64,000 nucleotides of DNA from Symbiodinium natans. Its lineage: Eukaryota > Sar > Dinophyceae > Suessiales > Symbiodiniaceae. Position numbers and translations under genes: made by a program. A model generated the notes under the pieces. It searched no databases. It saw nothing but the letters and a program-made list of their open reading frames with translations, and was not told where the DNA came from. The stretch spans positions 993,389 to 1,057,388 of the forward strand of contig CAJNDS010002746.1 in the NCBI GenBank assembly GCA_905221605.1, in the 5' to 3' direction. Below, piece by piece: positions 56,501 through 64,000 of this stretch; position 1 is the first letter of the stretch, and each line of letters begins with the position of its first letter.

Positions 56501-59500
56501 GGGCTTACTGCTTAGGGTTTAGGGTTTAGGGACCAAGGTACCCTAGATAGTTCGGCACCGAAAGGGACCCCCATCTGGATGAACTACCCAAACCCTAAAC
56601 CCTAAACCCTAAACCCTAAACCCTAAACCCTAAACCCTAAACCCTAAACCCTAAACCCTAAACCCTAAACCGTAAACCCTAAACCCTAAACCGAAGAAGG
56701 ACCTGCGGATCAACCCCCAGTATCTTGCAGGGTCCGCGTCTCTACTATGGCTACAGGCTCGTGGATCCTTGGTGTTGTAGCAAAGGGAGCCCTATGAGCC
56801 GATTGCAGCTTTGGTTCAGGGTTTAGGGTCTCGGGTTTGGGGTTTAGGGTCTAGGGTCTAGGGTCTAGGGTTTAGGGTTTAGGGTTTAGGGTTTAGGGTT
56901 TAGGGTTCAGCATCTCATGGTCTAGCTTTTTCTAGTCAAGCAAGTGTCAAGCAGTAGATAAGTACCCACCCGCCCACAGACTCCCCTAAAATCAAGACAA
57001 TAATCCAGGTGTCCTCCCAACGCTTTCAATTGTCCAACTTTCTCTATTCAAAGGGTAAGCGAATTCCTCGCGAGCCTTGAACACTACAGCTCATGGCCCA
57101 AGGCTCTAAACTTTAAAGTCAAAGAACCAAAAAGCCGTGACAATAAGCCTTGAACCGCAAAGTCTAACCCAATATGGGCTGTCCCGGGGGCCCCCCGGGA
57201 CGGGTTGTCCCTGGGCCCCCGGGACACTGGTTCCGGGGGGTCCCGGGGTGTCGGGGCTTGCCGGGCCCAAGAGTGACCCTAAACCGAATCGGGCATTAGG
57301 GTTGGAGACAAATGGTTTGGTGCCCCATTGACCTTCAAAACATTCCGGCTTCGGGGTTCCGAGCCCCTAAACCCTAAACCCTCTGCTTCAGATATGTACT
57401 TTTAAACGCTAATGCCTACTTCGGTTTTGAGGTCACTCTTGGGTTCGGGACACGAAATTCGACGGTTTAAGGTCAATTTGGGGCCCCAGACCCGATTTGG
57501 GTACAGTACCAACCCCAATGGAAAATGGCCGAAAGCAACGAAGAATCTTAGGTTCCCGACCCACAGTTTGGGGTACCAAACCGAATGCCCAATTTTGGTA
57601 AAGTTTAAGGTCAAGGTTGGGCCCCGACCCCGATTTTGGGTACCAAACCTAATGCCCAATTCCCAAAACCAGACCAAGCCTGGTATGACGACCCTGACAA
57701 CTGGGGGCAAGGCTTTCGTGCAGCGGGTTCAGATGGGGAGTTAGGGTTTAGGGTTTCGGGTTTAGGGTTTACAGTGCTCCACTATGGTCCCTATAAAAAT
57801 AACCCGCCAAAAACCGTATTCGCCCCGAAAATATGTAGTTCTGCTCTGCACAACGACAACAAAGCGCAATCGCGTGCAGCCAAGACCCCGTGCAAGGAAG
57901 AGCGAGAGAGCAATACAGAAGCAAAGAGATATATGTTCTCAACTAACATTTTTTCTTCGAGATCGTGGTTGAGCATGTTTGTTGACTGCCGTTGACTGCC
58001 GCACGCCTTCAACCCCAAGCCTACAACCCAAAGCTCAAAGCCCAACGCCCAAAGCCCAAAAGCCCAAAGCCCCCAAGCCCCTAAACCCTAAACCCTCAAC
58101 CCTAACCCGCCCTAACCCTAAACCCTAAACCCTAAACCCTAAACCCTAAACCCTAAACCCTAAACCCTAAACCCTAAACCCTAAACCCTAAACCCTAAAG
58201 CCCAAACCCTAAACCCTAAACCCTAAACCCGAAACCCAAAGCCCGCCCAGGGGCTTCAAACGGTGGGCTCCCAGTCAGAAGCTCGAAAGTCATGACGCCA
58301 ACCTGCGTTCGGAGACTCCAGGGATGTCTCCGGAGGTTTAGGGTGTAGGGTTTAGGGTTTAGGGTTTAGGGTTTAGGGTCTAGGGTTTAGGGTTTAGGGT
58401 TTAGGGTTTAGGGTTTAGGGGGGTTTAGAGGGTTTAGGGCTTAGGGCTTAGGGCTTAGGGCTTAGGGCTTAGGGCTTTTAGGGCTTAGGGCTTAGGGCTT
58501 AGGGCTTAGGGCTTAGGGCTTAGGGCTTAGGGCTAGGGCTTAGGGCTAGGGTTTAGGGTTTAGGGTTTAGGGTTTAGGGTTTAGGGTTTAGGGTTTAGGG
58601 TTTAGGGTTTAGGGTTTAGGGTTTAGGGTTTAGGGTTTAGGGTTAGGTTTAGGGTTTAGGGTTTAGGGTTTAGGGTTTAGGGTTTAGGGTTTAGGGTTTA
58701 GGGTTTAGGGTTTAGTTTCAACTTCTCTCGTAAAAAGTGGAAGAAGTGTGAAACGAAACCACTGGGAAATTGGGGCCCGTTCCGAAGACCGATCAGCTTT
58801 GACTCAGCATCGAAATGGCAATTCAATGAGGGTTTAGGGTTTGGGGTTTGTGGTTTAGGGTTTAGGGTTTAGGGCCTAGCTGGTAGCTTAAAAAACAGGA
58901 CCCAACGAATAGCCCATAAAATTTGTTTGAAAGTTCTTAGTTCTTGGGTAGAAACCGACAAATGACAGTACCACCCAACCTATAATCGCAGTTGCAACTA
59001 CAAGTACCCACGAACCTCCCAGTAGCCCTAAACCCCAAACCCTAAACCCTAAAACCTAAACCCTAAACCCCCTATGAACCCTGGAGCTCTTGCGCATCCT
59101 GATGCCCCTCGAAACGCAAGAAGCCCTGTGGCTCTTCTCTTTCCAAGGAACGGTAACACCTGGGCTCTACAGGGGTTTAGGGTTTAGGGTTGAGGGTTGA
59201 GGGTTTAGGGTTGAGGGTTTAGGGTTTAGGGTTTAGGGTTGAAGTCCGAAAACCCAAACACCAAAAACCTCGAAACCTCGAAACTTAACTACACCTCGAA
59301 GCACCTAAACCCCTAAGTTCTTTAAACCCTAAACCCCGAAACCCCGAAACCCCGAAACCCCGAAACCCCGAAACCCCTAAACCTCGAAACCCCGAAACCC
59401 CGAAACCCCTACACCCCTACACCCCTACACCCCTACACCCCTAAACCCTAAACCCTAAACCCCTAAACCCCTAAACCCCTAAACCCCTAAACCCCTAAAC

Positions 59501-62500
59501 CCCTAAACCCCTAAACCCCTAAACCCCTAAACCCCTAAACCCCTAAACCCCTAAACCCCTAAACCCCTAAACCCCTAAACCCCTAAACCCCTAAACCCTA
59601 CACGCTAAAACTCCGCCCTGCGCTGAGCTGCACTCCACCAGTCGACGTCGAAGGAGTGGCCAGCCGCGGAGATAATCTGGGGAGGCGACCCAACCCCTAA
59701 ACTGTAATAAAACCATTTTAGGGTTTAGGGTTTAGGGTTTAGGGTTTTAGGGTTTAGGGTTTAGGGTTTAGGGTTTAGGGTTTAGGGTTTAGGGTTTAGG
59801 GTTTAGGGTTTAGGGTTTAGGGTTTAGGGTTTAGGGTTTAGGGTTTAGGGTTTAGGGTTTAGGGTTCAGGGTTCAGGGTTTAGGGTTTAGGGTTTAGGGT
59901 TTAGGGCTTAGGGGCCCTAAACCCTGGATCCTAAACCCTAAACCCCACAAACCCTCAACCACAAGCTCCATGTTTCTGGCTATGTTCAGGCCCCTGACTC
60001 CCGTGCAAAGCATGCAAGGGATTTAGCCCCAAACAAACCCAAGTAAATCCCCATAAACCCTAAACGATCACCCCGAAACCCTAAATCCAAAGCCTTCACC
60101 CGGTTTAGGATTGAAGGTTTGGGGCTTAGGGTTTAGGGTTTGGGGTTTCTCAGGACCTGAGAGAGAAGCACGTTAAAGCCAGCCTGACTGTGCTGCATCT
60201 CACACCGCGTTGTCTCGAAGCTAGTCAACTTCTCCCGCATGTTTTCTTACCGCTTCTGGTCTGATGGCCCCTTTGCTTGGCCGCCATCGCCAGTCTGCTT
60301 TGCCCCTGTGCCAGTCGATGGCAGTGGTGATGGTGGAGGCGGCCGGGGGGGTGGTGCTGTCGCACCCTGAACCGTGCATTCACGTTGCCTGAACCACCCA
60401 CCTCATCAAGCTGCACCACGTTCTGTACGAGGGCTTTACGCGGGCTTGGGGTTTGGGGTTCAGGGTTTAGGGCTTTGGGTTTAGAGTTTAAGCGTTAGGC
60501 TTTAGGGTTTAGGTTTTTCCGAGGGCATGTGCATCGTGCTGGCGTTTAGGGCGTTCAGGTGCCCGGATACTGCAAGTGATAAGAAAATGTCGCCGCGGAG
60601 ACTTATCCTCCAAGTCACTGACCCCTGAGCCCTTTGATGAACACCCAACCCCGAAACCCCGCAAAACCTTTACCCTAAACCCATATGAGCTGCGATATTT
60701 GCATATTGGCATCCTCAAAGGGCACCCAGCACCGAGAATCACCAATAACCACTCCGAACCGGATACGCACTCACCAAGAGCAAAAGAACAAAGCCCCACA
60801 GCAGCACATATAAGCCCTAAACCCTAAACCCTAAACCCTAAACCCTAAACCCTAAACCCTAAACCCTAAACCCTAAACCCTAAACCCTAAACCCTAAACC
60901 CTAAACCCTAAACCCTGAACCCTGAACCCTGAACCCTAAACCCTAGCACGCGCCGTCCTCCGGCGAGAAGTAGTCGGGAGTGCCGCAGGTGGTAAAGGTC
61001 CTCAAGCCGGGACAGGTGGAGGGGGAGAACCGAGGGTTTGGGGTTTATGGGGTTTGAGGTTTAGGGCTTAGGGCTTAGGGTTTAGGGTTTAGGGTCTAGG
61101 GTTTAGGGTTTAGGGTTTCAGGTTTCAGGGCTTTCGGCTAAGGGGCTTAGAGTGCACAGCTTTGGGGCTGTTGAGGCTTTTGAAATTCGGGCCTTCGGGG
61201 TGTCTCGAAGAAAAGGGCTAAAAAGGCCCTAAACCCTCGGCCCTACCTGGACCCCCAAAGTAAGGAAAAAACTGCCCAACACCCTTAAAAAGGCTCACTA
61301 TTTCAAAAGTTACATATATTGGGGTTGTGGTAAACCCAAAACCCTAAACCCTACACCCTAAACCCTAAACTCTAAACCCAAAACCCCAAACCCTAAACCC
61401 TAAACCCGACCATAAGGCAAGGGGTGCTCACTTGAAGGTCGCGTTTTCGTCCGGGCGTTCGTGCACCGCCCCTGGACTGGCCCCAACTCTTCTTGAAGGG
61501 TTTAGGGTTTAGGGTTTAGGGTTTAGTGTTTAGGGTTTAGGGTTGTTTTGGGTTTAGGGTCTAGAGTTAAGGGTTTAGGGTTTAGGGCCACCACCAAACC
61601 TCCGAACCCATAAGCCCTAAGCCCTACCCATGAAACTCTTCAGCGTTCATCCTCCCTGCAGTCTTGGCATCTTGTCGACGACGAACTTCGCGAGTCCGAA
61701 ATCCTGGGTTGAGAGGCGAAGCCCTGCACCCTAAACCGAAAACCCTGAACCCTAAACCCTCAACCCTCAGCCCTAAACAAGATAGAACACAAGGTAGACC
61801 AAAAACCTTCGGGGTTTAGGGGTATGGGTTCAGGGGGTGAAGGTTTAGAAAGAGTCGGTGTGACACCTTCGGCCTATGGCTTCCGGTAGGGCTTAGAGTT
61901 TGGTGTAACGAAAAGATTTCTCCTCTCCCCACCCCCCCCCCCCCCCCCCCCCCAGAAGAACGTGTGGAAGAGCCGGTTTCGGGCTGGATGGAAAGCCCCA
62001 GACCTACACCCTACACCCTACACCCTACACCCTGAACCCTGAACCCTAAACCCTAAACCCTAAACCCTGAACCCGCCCTGGCTTAGGATATGACAAGCTG
62101 AGACCACATCTCCCACGGCAACCTTTGGGCTCAGGGTTCTAAAGACGCCGAACCTCAAAAAAAAACAAACAAGCCATATTTATCTAGGGTTTAGGGTTTA
62201 GGGTTTAGGGTTTAGGGTCTAGGGTTTAGGGTTTAGGGTTTAGGGTTTAGGGTTTAGGGTTTAGGGTTTAGGGTTTAGGGTATTTATCTAGGGGCTTACG
62301 GTTGTACCGTTGGGTTTGGGGTCGGGGGGGGGGGGGGGGCGTTTTAAAGATCCTTAAGAGGTAGTATAAGGGCCATGTTCGGAGTGTGTGTTAGGTGCAA
62401 CATGGTGCAACCTTAGGGCTGCGAGTTTGAATCTCTTGCTTTTAGGAGCACCCCCTTCAGGTGATGTTGGGGCTACAGTAGGGGTGTGTTTGAGAGAACT

Positions 62501-62654
62501 CTTTAGCAGCACAACCTGCTTCGATCCTTCGAAAACCCTCACAACCCTAGCCGCCTAAACCCTAAACCCTCATCTCCCCCAAAGGACCGCCAGGTGTCAA
62601 TCAACTTCAGCCGCCCCTCGGCGGTCAGCACGCAGTCTTCGGGCTTTAGGCTTC
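53448..62654 (-). CDS. AGC-family protein kinase gene (PKG/PKA-like), split into small exons
   Basis: Minus-strand exons A-H give an ordered serine/threonine kinase domain. They supply the catalytic loop LKPEDCVLTAEGRLKLI, DFGLAK, the activation segment TFTTCGTPDYFSPE, GHSFDVDWWS, VGVMTFELLTGSPPF, VMQGIGKVQFPE, NLIKQLCGQVPEKRL, HPFF, and a tail like the AGC C-terminal P-x-P-K-x-K. The segments N-L-I-K-x-L-C and the length between motifs resemble cGMP-dependent kinases most; PKA is the alternative. The N-lobe, any cyclic-nucleotide domains and one short exon after PPFE were not found. Introns carry telomere-like repeats at both ends and use GA and GC donors as well as GT. Domain identity is strong; sub-family is inferred. 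Confidence 0.85.
53682..53736. mobile_element. MITE-like element family M2, short copy
   Basis: TGTACCCCCTTATACTGAAC at the left and CAGTATAAGGGGGAACA at the right form a 55-bp near-palindrome within a kinase intron. Confidence 0.65.
53823..53901 (-). CDS. Kinase exon G (subdomain XI, HPFF)
   Basis: After a CCTTGCAG acceptor: VPEKRLPAGPSMLGKHPFF then KPLGPWE. P-x-K-R-L (the conserved Arg that pairs with the APE Glu) and H-P-F-F are the end of the kinase core. The donor is GAAG|GTGGGG or the GA just before it. Confidence 0.8.
54341..54424 (-). CDS. Kinase exon F (subdomain X-XI)
   Basis: Eighty-four nt, phase 0, between CTGGCAG and CAG|GCAGGT (GC donor). Reads VMQGIGKVQFPESLTPAA then SNLIKQLCGQ. 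The join to exon G (LCGQ|VPEKRL) has the spacing expected in cGMP-dependent kinases, which fixes the GC donor. Confidence 0.82.
55153..55264. mobile_element. MITE-like element family M1, copy 4
   Basis: Starts TGGGGTTTACGC and ends TTTCGGAAACCCCCA, with the shared GGGACCCTTAATATAGACCC and TAATAAGGACCCC blocks. Confidence 0.65.
55817..55879 (-). CDS. Exon-like island, donor in telomere-like unit
   Basis: Sixty-three nt (21 codons, phase 0) after GGGTAG, reading NTKEPRASISNERAALDLG then IH, ending at CAC|GTTTAGGG. Inside the kinase gene region but without a kinase match at this point. Confidence 0.45.
56391..56440 (-). CDS. Exon-like island with GTAACC donor
   Basis: Reads LDNVGLDPACFRLGM after CCTAAG, donor TCTAG|GTAACC. 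G-x-D-P could match the G-x-D-P segment after PPF in AGC kinases, but the phase does not join to exon F, so I leave it unassigned. Confidence 0.4.
58255..58302 (-). CDS. Kinase exon E (subdomain IX-X)
   Basis: After an AACGCAG acceptor: VGVMTFELLTGSPPFE. Joins DWWS of exon D in phase to give the conserved DWWS-x-G-V-x-x-x-E-L-L-T-G-x-P-P-F run. The 3' end is uncertain; GAA|GCCCCT (GC) is favoured. Confidence 0.85.
58338..58718 (+). repeat. Long TTTAGGG/CTTAGGG array
   Basis: About 380 bp: TTTAGGG units, then a homogeneous CTTAGGG block (58,436-58,550), then TTTAGGG again. Confidence 0.95.
58719..59335. other. Kinase intron with open islands
   Basis: Islands at 58,768-58,825 (minus FDAESKLIGLRNGPQFP) and 59,083-59,158 (minus CYRSLEREEPQGFLRFEG; plus LELLRILMPLETQEALW) are open, but exons D and E join perfectly without them, so they are not in the kinase mRNA as read here. 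Confidence 0.5.
59336..59601 (-). repeat. CGAAACCCC and CCCCTAAA 8-bp arrays
   Basis: CCCCGAAA units (59,336-59,409), a few CCCCTACA units, then about 19 CCCCTAAA units (59,455-59,595): three variants of one 8-bp period side by side. Confidence 0.92.
59632..59676 (-). CDS. Kinase exon D (subdomain VIII-IX)
   Basis: Forty-five nt, phase 0, between CTCCCCAG and AGT|GCAGCT (GC donor). Reads IISAAGHSFDVDWWS. G-H-x-x-x-x-D-W-W-S is diagnostic for AGC kinases; the Asp holds the catalytic loop. Confidence 0.87.
59718..59913 (+). repeat. TTTAGGG array
   Basis: About 28 units with one TTTTAGGG and two TTCAGGG variants. Confidence 0.95.
60254..60362 (-). CDS. Exon-like island with GTAAGA donor
   Basis: Minus-strand frame VQGATAPPPRPPPPSPLPST then GTGAKQTGDGGQAKGPSDQK, ending GCG|GTAAGA, a very good donor. 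It lies in the intron between kinase exons C and D, which join without it. It may belong to an alternative transcript or be spurious; it is Pro/Gly-rich and low in complexity. Confidence 0.35.
60810..60945 (-). repeat. CCCTAAA array
   Basis: About 19 units, ending ten bases left of kinase exon C. The unique DNA at 60,430-60,805 has open frames on both strands without splice logic. Confidence 0.92.
60958..61000 (-). CDS. Kinase exon C (activation segment)
   Basis: Forty-three nt after GGCTTGAG, reading TFTTCGTPDYFSPE. T-x-x-C-G-T-P is the activation loop (the first Thr is the usual activating phosphosite in AGC kinases) and S-P-E replaces A-P-E. It joins exon D in phase 0 if the donor is GAG|GACGGC, a GA donor. 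Confidence 0.88.
61015..61671. repeat. Kinase intron between exons B and C
   Basis: TTTAGGG units at 61,060-61,110 and 61,498-61,585, CCCTAAA at 61,335-61,410. An island at 61,437-61,488 (AVHERPDENATFK, donor AA|GTGAGC) is open, but B and C join without it. Confidence 0.6.
61672..61703 (-). CDS. Kinase exon B (DFG motif)
   Basis: Thirty-two nt after CAACCCAG, reading DFGLAKFVVDK. D-F-G binds the Mg-ATP. With the donor AA|GATGCC (GA type) it joins exon C to give DFG-x-x-K plus five residues plus T-F-T-x-C-G-T-P, the exact spacing of PKA and PKG. Confidence 0.88.
62186..62281 (+). repeat. TTTAGGG array
   Basis: About 13 units with one TCTAGGG. Poly-C at 61,929-61,953 and a G run at 62,325-62,339 lie nearby; 62,340-62,400 repeats the dispersed segment also found at 35,830. 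Confidence 0.9.
62599..62654 (-). CDS. Kinase exon A (catalytic loop)
   Basis: Reads LKPEDCVLTAEGRLKLI and joins exon B (DFG) if the donor is ATT|GACACC, another GA donor. The acceptor is either CAG (giving an S before L-K-P) or the AAG four bases on, which would complete an Asp codon and keep the catalytic D-L-K-P. The usual N of K-P-E-N is D here. Upstream exons (N-lobe) were not found. Confidence 0.85.
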
Positions 62655-62663
62655 CTGAGAGGT

Positions 62664-62748
62664 TTAGGGTTGAGGGTTTAGGGTTTAGGGTTTAGGGTTT
62701 AGGGTTTAGGGTTTAGGGTTTAGGGTTTAGGGTTTAGGGTTTAGGGTT

Positions 62749-62751
<3 letters not shown>
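62664..62751 (+). repeat. TTTAGGG array
   Basis: About 12 units, directly followed by the GA microsatellite. Confidence 0.93.
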
Positions 62752-62806
<55 letters not shown>

Positions 62807-62838
62807 CGAGAGACAGGAGACAGGAGACAGGAGACAGA
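62752..62838 (+). repeat. (GA)n microsatellite and ACAGGAG units
   Basis: About 55 bp of GA/GAGC, then four ACAGGAG units. Confidence 0.95.
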
Positions 62839-62931
62839 GGGCTCGCAGACTAGAGGATGACTAGACCCAAGAGTCACTTAGGAATAACAAGGGTTTAGAG
62901 TTTACGTAGGGTTTTGACAAGCAATTAGGGT

Positions 62932-63084
62932 TTAGGGTTTAGGGGTTGGGGTTTGGGGTTTAGGGTTTAGGGTTTGGGGTTTGGGGTTTAGGGTTTAGGG
63001 TTTAGGGTTTAGGGTTTAGGGTTTAGGGTTTAGGGTTTAGGGTTTAGGGTTTAGGGTTTAGGGTTTAGGGTTTAGGGTTTAGGG
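62932..63084 (+). repeat. TTTAGGG array
   Basis: TTTGGGG and TTTAGGG mix, then about 13 perfect units. CCCTAAA units follow at 63,355-63,460. Unique DNA at 63,085-63,350 carries a dispersed segment (AGGAATGAGAAGGGTGCCCT) that recurs near 63,917. Confidence 0.93.
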
Positions 63085-63590
63085 CAAGAGTAAGTAACCT
63101 AGGAATGAGAAGGGTGCCCTTTTTGGGCTTGAAGGCGGGAACCCTTTCAAAGGGCCTACACCCTGAACCCTAAACCCAAAACCCTGCACCCTAACCCTAA
63201 ACCCTAAACCCTAAACCCCCATAAAGCAGGGAATAAGGGCCTGCTCCTGATCCTGTATGGGCTTCGGGGCTTAAGGCTCTGAGATGCTAGGCTCACCTTA
63301 AGGAGCCCAAGCCCCCAGAAGGTTAAGAGCCCTTATATGGCATACTTTGGTAGCCCTAAACCCTAAACCCTAAACCCTAAACCCCAAACCCCAAACCCTA
63401 AACCCTAAACCCTAAAACCCTAAACCCCTAAACCCCAAACCCTAACCCTAAACCCTAAACCCTTAATCCTAAACCCCAACCTTCAACCCTAAACTTTAGG
63501 GACTGTGCGCTGAGGGTTTTATGCGTTAAGTCTTCGGCTTTGGGGTTGACGGTTCTGGTTCCCAGTGGGCTCCTTTCCTAAAACTCGGGA

Positions 63591-63677
63591 TGTTCTCCGT
63601 TATGCTAAGAGTCCTTAATAGGGAATAGGGGGTACTATCATCCCTATTAAGGAATCTTAGTATGATAAGGGGGAACA
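63591..63677. mobile_element. MITE-like element family M2, full copy
   Basis: TGTTCTCCGTTATGCTAAGA pairs with CTTAGTATGATAAGGGGGAACA; the inner CCTTAATAGGGA is mirrored by TCCCTATTAAGG. Length 87 bp, as at 12,297. Confidence 0.7.
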
Positions 63678-63719
63678 GTAGCCTCTAGCCCTAAACCCAA
63701 CCCTAAACCCTGAAACCAC

Positions 63720-63843
63720 CGTCGGCCAGGCTTCCAACACGGAGTACAGATCGCTAAGCCGTGAAAGCGTAAACGTGAGCCCTACACAGTCAACCCCAAA
63801 AGCCTTGGAAAACTGAACCCTGTCGGCCCCCAACTCCAAACCG
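63720..63843 (-). CDS. Exon-like segment, unknown protein
   Basis: Minus-strand frame ELGADRVQFSKAFGVDCVG then LTFTLSRLSDLYSVLEAWPT. Composition is clearly protein-like. It lies upstream of the kinase exons on the same strand but does not match a kinase N-lobe that I can recognise. Boundaries uncertain. Confidence 0.55.
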
Positions 63844-64000
63844 TGACCAGTTCTGTGACAACCTGCAGGAAAGTCCTCGCGTAGCCCACGAAGACTAAGA
63901 CCAGACTCAAGAGTATCCTAGGAAAAGAAGGGTGCCCTTTGGTGTAAAGGGAACCTAAACCCTTTAAAAAACAGAATAAGGGCCTACTCCGGGTCCCAGC

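Larger units (their letters stand above)
54425..58254. other. Kinase intron region with unassigned islands
   Basis: Besides telomere-like arrays (54,446-54,535, 55,889-55,965, 56,587-56,695, 56,817-56,905) it holds the islands at 55,817 and 56,391, a repeat-free stretch 54,880-55,780, and a GC-rich palindromic patch at 57,180-57,260 (CCCGGGGGCC words). A diverged direct duplication lies at 57,465-57,525 and 57,605-57,660 (AAGGTCAA...GGGCCCC...CCCGATTTTGGGTAC). One short kinase exon is expected here but was not identified. Confidence 0.5.

Noticed and set aside
57402-57744. Overlapping open frames on both strands at 57.4-57.7 kb
   Set aside because: They read a diverged direct duplication; both strands are open through the same repeat and no motif is seen.
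1-64000. Window as a chromosome end or telomere
   Set aside because: Repeats occur in both orientations, in many short blocks separated by unique sequence and exons across the whole window; a real telomere would be one terminal array in one orientation.

Overview
The window looks like nuclear DNA of an alveolate protist, most likely a dinoflagellate. Four observations support this. Plant/alveolate-type telomere units (TTTAGGG on one strand, CCCTAAA on the other) occur inside the sequence from end to end. Recognisable protein domains are cut into tiny exons of about 30-115 nt. Introns that can be placed by protein alignment start with GC or GA as well as GT, a splice-donor usage known from dinoflagellates. 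Almost all convincing exons lie on the minus strand, as in dinoflagellate unidirectional gene arrays. No tRNA, rRNA, CRISPR array or bacterial-type operon was seen. I could run no search, so the species call is inference.

Layout: 0-17.7 kb is a string of minus-strand exon-like islands separated by telomere-like arrays; the gene or genes are not recognised, apart from one IQ (calmodulin-binding) motif near 5.2 kb. From 17.6 to 32.1 kb lie exons that read, in minus-strand order, as a FAD-dependent oxidoreductase of the DAO type: a Rossmann GGGVLG exon at 32.1 kb, a GNTGI exon at 24.8 kb, then GALFVP and AVRHGA exons. The 7.2-kb intron between its first two recognised exons holds an almost intact 6.2-kb LINE retrotransposon (25,772-31,951) with an A6 tail and an 11-bp target-site duplication. 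The LINE itself carries a 749-bp hairpin-rich DNA element with terminal inverted repeats and an 8-bp target duplication. From 32 to 49 kb there are more minus-strand exon islands and several short dispersed repeats. From 49.65 to 52.98 kb lies a 3.3-kb segment bounded by about 60-bp inverted repeats. It is packed with roughly 110-bp tandem repeats and a CCAAG pentamer array, and is interrupted by a 917-bp insertion with its own 8-bp target duplication. From 53.4 to 62.65 kb is an AGC-family (PKG/PKA-like) protein kinase gene on the minus strand. Its catalytic domain, from the catalytic loop to the HPFF motif and probably the C-terminal tail, can be followed through small exons.

The main structural theme is how telomere-like repeats relate to exons. 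Most exons have C-strand repeats (CCCTAAA) on the left and G-strand repeats (TTTAGGG) on the right, so each intron begins and ends with complementary telomere-like arrays. In several exons the donor is itself the repeat (exon|GTTTAGGG), and at least two exons are preceded by the repeat-derived acceptor TTTAG. One 79-nt candidate intron is almost nothing but repeat units. Exon boundaries below were chosen from open frame, amino-acid plausibility, an upstream AG and a plausible donor. Unrecognised islands are therefore tentative. The kinase introns show that some open islands between repeats are not exons of the host gene.
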